64,000 nt of DNA from Halichondria panicea (Eukaryota > Porifera > Demospongiae > Suberitida > Halichondriidae). Below the pieces are notes generated by a model. The model did no database searches and was not told the origin of the DNA. It saw only the letters and a program-made list of their open reading frames with translations. Position 1 is the stretch's first letter; each line of letters begins with the position of its first letter. Positions 48,836 to 61,700 of the stretch are shown piece by piece. The position numbers and the translations under genes are program-made. The stretch lies in the NCBI RefSeq assembly GCF_963675165.1, contig NC_087387.1, forward strand, positions 2,903,501 through 2,967,500. Reading direction: 5' to 3'.

Positions 48836-51772
48836 AGCTCACAATTGACAACCTGAAGGCGGATAGATATCTGACTGAAGAGCAACTCAATACAGTAATA
48901 ACGGAACTAGATCTACCCGAGGTAGCAGCATGTTTCGACAATATTTACGATGGCTATCTGGAAAAGCTGGAGCTCTTACCTGGAGAACAAACTGATGTGA
49001 GGACTAGAGCGTATGTAGAGGGAACTCTAGCAGGAATGTTGCTAGCTCTGAAATGTTGGATAAGAAACGAACGACTAAACGGCACCTTCCGAGCTCTGCT
49101 ACTCATCTTACTCTCTCTGCTCAAAGGAGACGTTGCTGTTCGAGTGTGCAAGTACTTGTCTGACAAATGTGAGTTTGAATTGTTGTGTGTGACTGTGAGA
49201 CTAGTTGCCACCCTTGCAATTCATTATACATACAACTAAAAAAAATATTGTCACCAAGAATTTACTCACCTACTCTTATATAGACTCCACCTCGTGTCCC
49301 CCCTCCCGAGAGAGGGTCCTGCTGAACTCCAAGCTGTTCTCGTACAGGGAGTACCTACAAAGTCGCTACAGAGCTCAAATACCTACATCAGTCGTGCAAT
49401 GGCCTCCTCTCCCAACAAACAAAGTCTTCAAACTGGCCATAATTCAAAAGGAGGAAATACAGAGAGGAAGAATCGACGATGAATTTGTTAGACTAACAAT
49501 TACAGGAAAAATAGATGACATTTTACTTCAAAAAACTCCTGTTGATTTGTTTGATATTTTTTCAAAGATTGGAGATGGACGAAAACTTGTGTTGATTGAA
49601 GGAGCTCCTGGCTCTGGCAAGAGCACCCTTGCTTTACACATCTGTCAGGAGTGGGCCGAGAGGAAACTATTCCACGAGTTCGATATTGTAATCCTTGTAA
49701 GACTGAGAGATGTCTTTGTTAAAGAAGCCATTACAATTGCTGATTTACTTCCCTGCATTGATATGACTGTGGCAAAAGAGACAGAGGCAGAAATAAAATC
49801 AAAATACGGAAAAGGTGTACTGTGGGTGCTAGATGGATGGGATGAGCTTCCTTCTGACCTTCCCCAAAACTCGATTATTAACAAACTAATCCTACCAGGC
49901 ATGTCACAAAAAGGAACGCTACATGAATCTGCTGTGATCGTAATGTCTCGACCATCGTCTTCGGCTGAGCTCCACCCACTAGTCTCATCCAGGGTGGAAG
50001 TGTTGGGATTCACTCCACATGAACTAGAGCAATACTTCACAGAGTGTCTCAAAGGTGACTCACAAGCTGTACAGACTCTACTTATGAGAATTCGAGAGAA
50101 CCCAGTGGTAGAAGGCAGCTGTTACCTCCCCCTCAATGCTTCCATTGTCGTTAATTGCTTCCTTTCTGAAAACCACTCACTCCCCACATCCAGCCACGAA
50201 ATATTTACATCAGTTGTTCAGAGCTCTCTCAAAAGATACCTCCAGAATAGGTTGGGGAAGATCACTCCAGTGGGAGACATCACATCCCCAAATTCACTGC
50301 CGTCAGAAATCAGAGCACCGTTCGTACAACTGTGTCAACTTGCATATCATGGGATTGAAAAAAATAAAGTGACATTCACTGAAGAGGATTTGTCTACTCT
50401 TTCCATTCCAATGGTCATTTCCGACATTGGATTATTACAAACTGTTCCTAGTATCATTAGCAATGGTCATCTAGTTTACTACTGCTTTCTCCATCTATCT
50501 ATTCAAGAGTTACTAGCAGCTGTCCATGTTTCTCTCATGTCTCCCAAGCAACAAATTTCAGTCTTCCAAGATCTGTTTGGCAATTCTCGATTTAGTGCAG
50601 TCTTCCAGTTTTATGCTGGTATCACCAAACTGAGAACTAGTAGACCAATCCTCAGCAAACTGCCTCGATTCTTGTGTCCAGTTCCTGCCTCTGTTCATGA
50701 CTTGGTTCGAAAAGTTGGGAAAAGTCATCAAGAGTCCCTCTTGCTGTCTCTTCTCCACTGTCTGTACGAAGCTGAAGACTCGTCACTGTGTGCATTTGTG
50801 GGCGATCTGCTTAATCACTGGCTATATCTTAGTAACATTACAATGAATCCTATCGACTGCCTCTCTATTGATTATTTCGTTTCTAACACCAGTAATGGAT
50901 TCACACTGGACCTCAATAATTGTTCTATTGGTGAATACTGTTGCAAATTTCTGACCCGGGGACTCTCCAAGTGTCCCCACTCTCTTTACAAGATTAGTCT
51001 TTATGATAATGATATTCATGAAGACGGAATACATCACATTGCTGAGGTGCTCAAGAACACTAATTTAATATCCAAATTAGATCTGTCTCGTAATTCTATT
51101 GGTAACAGTGGGCTTAGCACACTCTGCGAGGCCTTGTCGACTAACACATCATTAAAGAATCTCATTCTATATAAATGCTCACTATTTCTCAATGATCACG
51201 GAGCAATTCCTGGACTACTGAGCACAAACACTACTCTTGAACACCTTAATTTGTCAGCCAATGTTATTGGTAACGCTGAATTTAAAAATCTCTGTGAGGC
51301 CTTGTCAATAAACACATCATTAAAGACCCTGGAACTGAGAAAGTGCTCACTAACAATATCCGACGGCAATAGAGCTTCCCTCTATCAACTTCTGAGTGAA
51401 AACAATTCCCTCGAACATCTTAACTTGTATAGTAACTCGGTGACAAACTGTCGTCACATTGCTACTGGACTTGCCGTCAATAAGACACTGAAATCGTTGG
51501 ATTTGAGTAACTGTAAACTGACGGATCAGAGTATCAAGGAGTTATGCACTGGACTGATCAACAAGATTGAAGAACTGTGGATCCATCGTAATAACTCAAT
51601 AACAGTAAATGGAATGAAGATGCTTGCCATACATCTAACCACCCACTGCTCTGAATTGACACGAGTGCAAATACCCGATCAATTAAAATCATGTATCAAG
51701 ACAGTATTCATGGCGACTAACAAAGAGAGGAAATTAAATAAATTACCTGAGATTAATGTGTATGCATTTTAA
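48836..51772 (+). CDS. NLR: Death-fold, NACHT ATPase and leucine-rich repeats (5' end missing)
   Basis: Two exons are visible: 48836-49168 and 49284-51772, joined in phase 1. The first has an acceptor (TTCAG) and no in-frame start, so an upstream exon exists. It encodes about 110 helical residues ending FRALLLILLSLLKGDVAVRVCKYL, like the end of a Death-fold domain. The second exon encodes about 830 residues: a linker, the NACHT P-loop VLIEGAPGSGKSTLALHIC, Walker B VLWVLDGWDELPSD, the FTPHELEQYF helical region, then about eight leucine-rich repeats (LDLSRN, LNLSANVIGNAEF and similar), ending at TAA. This is the tripartite design of NLR receptors, which are expanded in sponges. It is predicted to be a cytoplasmic sensor that oligomerises on ligand; the ligand is unknown. 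Confidence 0.9.
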
Positions 51773-51824
51773 TATTACATGTTCTGTCATCGTTGAACTG
51801 GATTCGAGGTTAGGGCTGGTTTGC

Positions 51825-51877
51825 TCTAGCTAGCTGGGCGTAGCCTGGGTTTAGGGCCACGCCCAGCTAGCTAGTAC
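51825..51877. repeat. Hairpin shortly after the NLR stop codon
   Basis: CTAGCTAGCTGGGCGT pairs almost perfectly with ACGCCCAGCTAGCTAG across a loop of about 18 bases. It may be a tiny foldback element or a structured 3' UTR; function is not shown. Confidence 0.55.
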
Positions 51878-52309
51878 ATGTATAGAGCTCTGATTACGAT
51901 TAGAGCTTGTTCAGAGTTCTCTGCATGGCCTTGGAGCTTGTTCCATTATTCAGGTGATGACTGTACTATACTACACTGGTAGCTAGATCTAGTGATTTTA
52001 TTGATGCTGCTAATTACTATAATTATGTCTTTGCAGTTGCTAGGTGAAGGCCTTGTGAAGGCTAGTTCTTGGTCTTTTCTCAAAATGGGTAAGTCAGGTG
52101 CCTTTTCGCCGATAGCTAATAAACTAAGTGTAGGGGGTATAGGTATAAACTTTCGCAAAAAGACTATTGGAAGAATTTCGCGGATTTAATGTTCGGAGGA
52201 TCAGCCTTGTGGTACATGGTGCATGCATGCGTTTGTGGGTATAAATTTAGCAGTGCTTAACGAACAACGCGTTAAGCAACGCGAAAGTTTATATACTCCA
52301 ATGTCTAGT

Positions 52310-52612
52310 TAGCCTCGAGACCAGGCCGTTCGTTGTCTGAAAAAACGCCTGGTCACGCCTGGTCAAGTTCCAATGTAGAACTCGTTAAGCTGAGTCAGTG
52401 AGTGGTAAGGCTTGAGTAGTTGTGAACGTGATTGCGGTAACCGCCAACACAACAATACTATAGCTAGCTGCACGTTACTGTAAGCATCATAATAATATTC
52501 ACGGGTAAGTACGGTTGTTGTGGACAATTATTGGTCGAAGAAATTCCTGGACCAATTAGGAATGGCCAGGTGTTCTTTCAGACAACAAATGGCCTACATG
52601 GTCTCGAGGCTA
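52310..52612. mobile_element. 303-bp inverted-repeat element (TAGCCTCGAG ends), 9-bp target duplication
   Basis: TAGCCTCGAGACCAGGCCG at the left end is matched in inverse at the right. ATGTCTAGT is duplicated at 52301-52309 and 52613-52621. The tips and arms (CGTTCGTTGTCTGAAA) match the 226-bp element at 5163-5388, so both belong to one family. Confidence 0.92.
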
Positions 52613-52729
52613 ATGTCTAGTGTCCTTTACGACTGGGCCCAGATATACGTGTTCATTAACTGAGATAGAAAGCCTACAGTTCTTCATTTTCACGGGGAAC
52701 GGAATTGTTATACTTATAAGTTTGTTCTC

Positions 52730-55700
52730 ATGCATCCCTCTCACTTTGCATGGCTGTGTTTTACTCATGAATTTGCCAGTATAGATGCTAAACTGAAACT
52801 TGAAGATTTACTTATAATAAAGACAAAACTGTTCAACGCTCGCACAAAGTGGGAGGACATTGGGTTAATGCTAAAAATTGACTCGGAAACACTAAAGAGT
52901 ATAAAATTGGAGAATCGAGAAAACCATGAGGCCTGCCTCCAAAAAATGTTGACTAAACGTCTAGAAGCTTTTGGCCCTCTCTCTTGGAGTGAGGTGTGTG
53001 TCTGTCTCAGATCTCCTACTGTAACTCGTATTGATGTGGCTGTAGAGATTGAAGACTGGATAAAAGGTATGATCGGAATCTTTAGTGACTTACTGATATA
53101 GCCATAGAAGAAGGCTAAGAGTGTGGTCGTTCCTTTATGCAGTGGATACTGTAGTAGTGTAGTACAGCCGTATATTATTTTAACTTAACAGTTGTGGATA
53201 CAGCAGTTCATAATTATGTTATTGGTTTTAAATTCAGAACGAGAAACTGAATCTGTTACTAATGAAGAACACATGAAAATGGATCAGAGAAGTATGTGTT
53301 TTAGCAGGAGCCCATAAATAAGAGAAGGAGCGGCTAACTTCAACGTATATTCGGGGATCACGTTTTGTAATTGCCGGTGAAATCGCACTTCCTTGTATGG
53401 AAGCGACTAAGTACTTGCAAACCGCAGCCCTGTATCTGCGTATAACACGTGTAAGGATTCAACTACAAGTGACTCTGCATATATGGGAATGCGGTCATAA
53501 CCACTTACGAAACGTGATTCCCGTAGTCAGCCGCTCCTTCTCTTATTTATGGCCTCCTGGTTTTAGTATGCTGTGTTTAGTATGCTATATAATGATGTCT
53601 GAATCCATGCAGGGAAAATTAGGCGAATATCTTATGAAGGTAATAATTATTGTATTTTTTAAAAAACTGTAATACTCAATTTCTGATTCATTCTAGGAGA
53701 AGGGCAATCTATTGAAGACAGAGAAGTGTTTGAAACATCGATTGAAGAAGATGAACTAACAAGTAGGCTACTAAAACGTCACTATAAAATGTAATATGAT
53801 TCATTTTTATTAGGAAGGAGAAAAATACGGTACCCTATTTTATTGAAAAGAACATTTCAGAATCTGTGTGTCAGTAAACTGAGTGCAATCGAAATCACAG
53901 CAAAGCTACCACGATTGTTCTTAGAGTCGTCTGAGCTTTCTTTGAAATTTTCAAACCTCTGTTTCGACTTGTGCTGTTCAATTGAGAAGAGAAACGTATC
54001 AATAAAGCAAGTAGTGTCTATCTTGATAGGCATAGAGGCTTTCCCACCAGTTTACAAATTTTCTAAACAAGCACTGTTTAGAGATCAGAAGCCGGATTTA
54101 TTAGCGTGTAGTGATATTCATGATGTGTGGTTTATTCTTAAGGACTATTGCTCGTACTTCAACTATGACCTTGTTAATTTGATTACAAACCGTTTTGGTT
54201 CAGTTGATGACATGGAAAGGATGTCATTGTACGTGAAAGACTTTTCTTTTTATGCTAAACGTCGTCTATACGAGTGTCCAGTTGAGTTTGGTTCGTTGAA
54301 TGACTGTGATTGCACTATTGTTGTGAAGCTGGATAAAAGTTACGACGATTGTACGGCTGACCAATTGATTATTCTGGAGGATAAGCTTTGTGATATTTTC
54401 AATATTTCACAGCGTGGTGTTTTACGTCTGTGTACAGTTGAACAAGGTTGCTATGAACTCGTATTCCAAGCACCGTCATTTGTTCGAGAAACTGTATTTC
54501 CACTTTCACTAGAACAAGAAGTTGCTCTCAACGAACTTAAAGTTGTGTGGTTACTTTGTGGGGATTATGAATTCTCGGCGTCGACATTTAATCAGGTCGG
54601 TCAATAATTTTCAGTTAGGATTTTGCATGCACCAGTGGGTGAAAATGTTGGGTTCTAATAATTATTAAGAAATTGATTGACAGGACTGGTGCATGCAAGT
54701 TAGGAAATTTACTTGCTCCAAGCAGGTGACAAAACATTTCAAGCTAGAGAAAAATTAACCTGCCACACTAAAATATTTCTACTAACTCTAGCATGCAGCC
54801 AGTAGAAGTAGTCTGCGTGTACTATGGTTCTGTTCACCTGAAAGCATGTACCGTACTCTATCGAGATTACGCCCACTCTAATTGCATGCTACAAAGCAGC
54901 TACAGGAGGGATGGGCTTAATTTCGAAAACAGTAGTTTTGCCTCGCAATTATGCCCGCTCATTAAGAAACTAAGTATTTTCTGTCTGCGTCTGAGGCCTG
55001 CCAGCTCTTGAAATACAATGAATACATCAATATACAACTAATGGTGATGCATGGTAGGTATTACCCTCGATTCCAGGCCGATTAAAATACGGGCGCATGC
55101 GTTAGTTTATTCTCCAGAATCTAGGGAATCCCCCTTTTCCCAATTTTTTATCGCTCTCTATTGCGTTGTTCCAGAAGGCTTTCACAATATAGTTTGAAGC
55201 CAGAAGAGGCTCTCATCTACCTCTATGACGGGTGTATGGATCTAGATATGTATAGCCTGCATGGATATACACCAATTATAGTGGCACTTTTATATTTGTC
55301 AAAATAATAACGTGCAGCTTGAAACTTGTATGTTGGAGCTATAGGTCTAGCTATATACACAATTTGAGGCTGCATATCCGTTGTTCATACATAGACAAAC
55401 GAGAACATGTGTTTTGAGTGATGATTGCTTCTTTGTTGACTCTGCTGTTGTAATCTTATTACGTCCCAATGCGGCATGGCTTACTTCTGCCTGGTTATTA
55501 ATTTAGGTTAATCACTGTAATTATTCATTCACTGTATAATAGGCCTTTGCCACCAGACTTCATTCTCAACTTATAATACACTACCAACATGTGTACAACA
55601 CTCCTCTAGTTATATATGAACCACACCACTTCAGGCTGAGGGTATATATAGTGCTAAGTCAGTGCTCTATTTGTACGTAATATAATTTTGCAACAGCTTA

Positions 55701-58700
55701 CACTGTGTGTACACATATAATTATTAGGGATCTGATGGTAATTTCGGCCCTGATGATGACGCAGATGACGATCACCCAGGTACTAATAAAAAGTATTGTA
55801 TATAGCGTTTAAAATCAATCATAATTCTGCAGGTGATCCTTCCAAGGAATACAACTTAATGGAACAAGCTCATGCTTTGATGCAGTCATCAGTTACTTCA
55901 TCTGATTATGTTCCATCTGACTCAGGAGTTGGATTTGATGCAGAAACAAAATCACTCTTCTCTGAATTTACTGAAGTGAGCGATTAGTATCCAATCATTT
56001 AGCTATTGTTTTTAACTTATGCCTGGTCAAAAGGTTCCAAAAAAACTAAGTGGTCTCACAAGATCCCTATGATACGTATATCTACCCTACTCTGCATGCA
56101 TGAGTGATATAAACAATAAGTATATACACGTCAGGGTTTCATCTAATGTGGGGGGGGGGGCAGGGGTGAACCTTCCCCCCCCCCAAATTGAGTAGAATAA
56201 TGACATCATCACATTAGTACTTTCTATGATGTGCAATATGTAACTAGATCTACTGTGATGAAATATCATGTAATAGGGGGTGTGGTCAAACATTTTGCGA
56301 CGTGTTTACGCACGCCCAAACCTTCCTCCCCAAACATTTAATTTTAGATGAAACCCTGCACGTGCACTGTTATACATACTGATATTATTATTATTGCAAG
56401 CATGAAGCCACTAATGATCAAAGGCCTTAAGTACCATGTATCGTACTCCACCGAGATTACGCCAACCCAAACTGCATGCTGTGCAGCAGCTCTTGTGAGG
56501 ATGGCCTTATTACCAGTAGTTTTTTCTAAGCTATAAACAATCACAACTAAGTCTACTTTGAAGGCACCAGCGATTGAAATTCAAAATGAATGCAATACTA
56601 GCTGATAATTATAACATAGCTACTTGACAAACTATTCATTCTCACCGGCACCGTGACATATCCATGCTTGCATCATTTTCTGGTGGGCGTGTTTTTGAAA
56701 AGCAAATTAACCTATTCATTAAAAAGTGGGAGTGGGTGTTATTTCGGATGTGTACATAGAAATAGTTACTGTTTAATAATAGTTACTGATTTAATGTTGA
56801 TTATCTAAGACAATCTAGCTCTAAAAGGGTTGACTAAGCTACTCAGCCACTATCACTAAACAAATGAAAGCACCGCGGGTGCTGATGCCTCGGTGGACGT
56901 GCCAAAGCTACATAACATAAAACTACTAGCTTTTATACACACACTATATTATCATGAGGAACATTAATATTTTTGCGTTTGCTGCATGCATGCTCAAAGA
57001 GTGGGTAATGATCGACCATGATTGTTGTTAAAAACGATCGATGCCAAAAGTTCAAGTCTAAAATTAATGGCTACATCAGCAGAGCCTTGAGCTCTCTTCT
57101 CACTCTTGCAGCTATACCAATAGCTAGCGTTCTAGCTAATTACTATGTAGAGTAGCAACATTTGGTGAACAAGTTTTGCTACATGCTCTTCTGAAAAGGC
57201 TGCAATGGCATTCCAAGTAAGCAATACTAGGCATAACTCGAGAACAAAGCATTAATTTGCAAATCCACGAATTAAAATCCAAGAGAACATGACTAGAAGC
57301 CTATAGAAACTCTTACTTGCACTTCACTGATCCTTGAGCAGCTGTAGCAGTCTTACACACACGCACACACACGCACACACACACAGAGACACACAAACAC
57401 ACTACCGTATAGCGGGTAATTTTCGGGGGACAAAATATTCGTGGTTTAGCAATATTGAGACATTTCGTGGGTAATATTTTCGTGGTTGCTGCTTGGATTG
57501 TAGGTAAAGGTAGGCAAGGTCGCTTCATTCGTGGGTAAAACATTCGTGGTCAGACCTCCAACCACGAAAACCACGAATATTTTGCCCCACGAAAATTACC
57601 AGCTATACGGTATATACCTCGCTTGCGCATGCGCACTGATGCATAATAAATGCTAACAAGAAGGAATAGCCCTTAATATGAAGTCGTGGTAGGTCGAGGC
57701 CCGTGGTGTGTTTTAAAAGTATAAAGCAGTTTGAAGGACTATACTGCAAACTTTTATGAACAGTACAGCTTATCCATAGCATAAAGCCATTCTATGTAGC
57801 ACTTAGATACATAATAACCAAATCAAGCAGTTCTTTACTGTTTTGACTTCACAGCAGGGAAAGAGAAAAGTTGACATAGAGTAATTCAAGCTAAACTCAA
57901 CAAAAAATAAAAACAGAGTAAAGAAAATGGACGTAGAGCTAGTCAGTGGTTACCATAAACTGACTTTTCTAGAGTATACCTCCCAGCCCCTGAGTGATCG
58001 CTAGTGGATAGGAGAACTAGAAACAGTTAAAATACAACCACAGAACGATCAACCACGAAAATATTTATGAGCGCGAAATAAACGCGGAGTTTAGTTAGGA
58101 TTAGCAGCGCCTACAACAATAATGTTGTTTGCACATTTTTAAACATTATTCTGCGGGGAAGGACCAGATCTGGAAACTGACTGTTGTACTGCTTTGTATG
58201 TCTGTATCAGGGTTCTGCCCAGGAATTTTGAGAGGTGGTTAAAATGATGGGGGAAATTCGCCCATGCAGGGGGTGTGTACGGGAAGGGGGACACAAATTT
58301 TAACATGCATGTGTGTTGTAAGCCATGTAAGTATACAGCTGAAATAATTATAATTATACATTATGTATGTACATTGTTGTACTTGCATCAGTACAGTATA
58401 TGCATGATGCTATACTAAGATTTCTTCATCACAGGGTCATAATCAGTATACTTGGAAGTATTATCTGCATGCACCCAGTTGCTCACTCTCTAGCTTGTCT
58501 TTCCCTTAGCAGGTGGTCCAACTCCCTGTTTTTATGCAGAATGTAGCTAGCTAGCTAGCTGCAGTACTCCTCGAACTCAACAAAGCCATGCTGCAGCTTC
58601 AATTAGTCATGCGCAGTAGAGTTCAATTAATAGTTAGCTCACATCAAGACAGTAAAACTGGTAAGCGAAGACTAGCAGCTAAACTGGACTAGCCAGTACT

Positions 58701-61700
58701 TGTAAAATGTAAAGTAGTGGTCGGAAATATCTAGTGGTGGTCGCAGCTTACCTAAACGACCACTGTAGGCAGAACCTTGTGTATAATTATGTTACGAAAA
58801 AGTTACAAGTCATTTCAATGTATGGTTCATGGTATTCGGATTTATAAAGAAATATTGTTGTTTTTATTAATGCTGTTGTTGCAACTTATACTCATTTCAG
58901 GATTTGTTTGACCATGAATCTCAACCAAGTCAGAATAAGCAGCCCTTAACCGACAATGGTAAGACACTAATTGATTCAACTTGTCTAATTGCGGCAACTT
59001 ACAATGGCAATTTACTCAAAGTCAAGTTCTGCCTAGACGTTCTTCATTGTGATCCGCTTCAACATGATAGCAATGGGAACACAGCACTTAACGCAGCAGC
59101 TGATGGTGGGCAATTAGAAGTATTAAAGTACTTGGCGAAATATGTTGAAGATAACAAGCATATATCTGTAGCTCTACCAAATAGCAGTGTAACCGTGCTT
59201 CACATAGCTGCATTAAACGGAAATCTTCCAATGGTCAAGTATCTTGTGGAAGAAGTGAAGATAGACCCATTGCTCGCCAACAATCAGCAAAAAACGCCAC
59301 TTCACAATGCTTGTCGAAATGGTTCCATCGAAGTTGTTACGTATTTGTTTGATCAAGCAAAACATCATGATCCAACTGATACAGTTGTGTATGATACAAC
59401 AAAGATGGGAACAACAATACTACACTTTGCTGCAGCTTCTGGGAATTGTCAACTTGTGGAACATCTCATCTCTGATCTCAAAGTTGAACCCAATGCTCCT
59501 GGTCAATTTGGAGCAACTGCTCTTCTAATAGCTGCCCAGGAAGGACATCTTAATGTTGTTCAGTATTTGTCCAGTTTGAGTAACTGTTCTATAAGCATTA
59601 AAACTCGCAATGCTGGGCAAAATGCTCTTCATATTGCCTCCAGGAAAGGACATTTATGTATAATCAAATTCTTAGTTTCCGACAAAAAACTCGATCCCAA
59701 TACTCAAGATTTTGCTGGTTATACACCCTTACATCAAGCTGCTCAATGTGGCTTTTTTCGTGTGGTTAAATTCTTTATAGAGGATTGTAAGTGTAACTTA
59801 CTGTGTTTGTCGAAGAAAAGAAGAACCCCATTGCACATGGCAGCAATGGAAGGCTATTTAGAAGTGGTCGATTACTTAGTTAAAAAAACGAATGTTGAGC
59901 CATTGCTAAAAGCCATCAGCCAAGTATCTCCATTGCATTTAGCAGTTCTAAATGGTAAAACAAAGGTAGTAGACTATTATCTAGACTCACTTGGCTGTGC
60001 ATTAAATTCACCTGACAGACTAGGTGAAAAGTTACTGTTTAAGGCTGTGGATCGTGGCCATTTACCTGTGGTAGAACAGCTTGTACTTCGGCAAGTGTGG
60101 ACGGAAAAGCACACAGGATATCGTCAAACCCAGTTACTTATTACAGCTGTTCAGAGAGGGCACTTGCACATTTTAGAATATCTCGCTATTGAATGCCATT
60201 GGGAATGTTCCAATCTTTTTCATGAGAAGATATCTCTTCTAAACTTTGCTATTACATCTGGTCACTTAAATGTTGTGCGTTTTCTGATTTCAGAGACAGA
60301 TAATTTGTATCATCCTAAAGAAGTAGTCTTTCCTCTTCACCTTGCTTGCTACAGTGGACACAAACACATTGTTGAATTCTTGATTGAGGAACATGGTGCA
60401 GATCTTACTCAAATTGACCAGCAAGGGATGTCACCACTTCATTATGCTGCTTGTTCGGGTCAGTGTGATGTGGTTCGTTGTCTAATTGAATATAAAGCTG
60501 ACCTTTACAGTGGATTGAAAGGGGTAGGTACTCCTTTACATTCTGCAGTATCAGCTGGAAAATTGAATGTTGTCCAGTACTTTGTTAATGAGCTGAATGT
60601 AAGTCCAAACGTTTCGGATTACATAGGATTTACCCCACTTCATTGTGCATGTTCAAATGGAGATACAAAAATCATTCAATTTTTCATAGAGAATAAGGAT
60701 TGTGATCTCTCTTCTCGAAACATCAATAAGAATCCACCTTTAATGTTAGCAGTTCATAATGGGCATCTAAAAGCTGTCGATTTGATGGTTAAAACCAAAA
60801 GATGCGACCTATTAATGAAAGATCATAATGACAATAACATGTTACATGTTGCTGCTCAGAATGGGCACCTTGATATTGTAAAATACATCATCTCTGAACA
60901 ACTAATTGATTTAAATATTAAAGGTTATGTAGGTAAAACGGCTTTATCAGCTGCCTGCTATTCTGGTCATGAAGATGTTGTTAAATATCTAACCATTGAC
61001 TGTAAATGTTCCTTACAATCTGATAACAGCGGTGTGGCTCCTCTCCATGAAGCTGCCGTCGCTGGTCATCTCAACCTAGTGACGTTTTTAATATATGAAT
61101 TACGTTGTGATCCTTACTGTGTTGACGATAGTGGTGCTACGCCTCTACATTCTGCAATCACATGTGAGCAGACAGAAGTAGCAAAGTTTTTCATTAAAGA
61201 TTTGAAGTTTGATCCAAATCTTTTGGACAAGCAAGGATACACGCCTATTATTTGCTATCTTTTTTACTCTTCAAAATACAATGAAAATGTTATGAAGTAC
61301 TTCATCAATGTACTGAAATGTGATCCAACGATTATTTTGAGAGATGGGAATAACATATTGCATTTTGCAGCCCAAGCAGGAAATTTTGAAGTTTTCAAGG
61401 TTCTTACATCAATTCTCGGAAAGGACTCTCCACTTGTTTCTGCTACTAACCAAAATAATTTGTCCCCTATTCATATTGCTTGCTATCGTGGACACTTAGA
61501 AATTGTAAAATTTCTAATTCTTGGTTGCAAATGTTCTACCCAGCCTGCGAGTGATGGCGTGACCCTACTACATGGGGCAGCTGCTGCTGGTCAGATCAAC
61601 GTGATAGAGTTTTTGATCAATGATTTGCACTGGGACCGTTTAACTGTGAACAAACATGGTCATACACCTCTACATGTTGCAATTGCACGAGGCAGGGTAG

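Noticed and set aside
49205-49283. NLR start codon at 49205
   Set aside because: The first residues of that frame are intron sequence; the acceptor at 49283 joins in phase to the Death-fold exon ending at 49168.
59307-59528. 73-codon frame starting at 59307
   Set aside because: It is an out-of-phase shadow of the 1700-codon ankyrin frame that spans the region.
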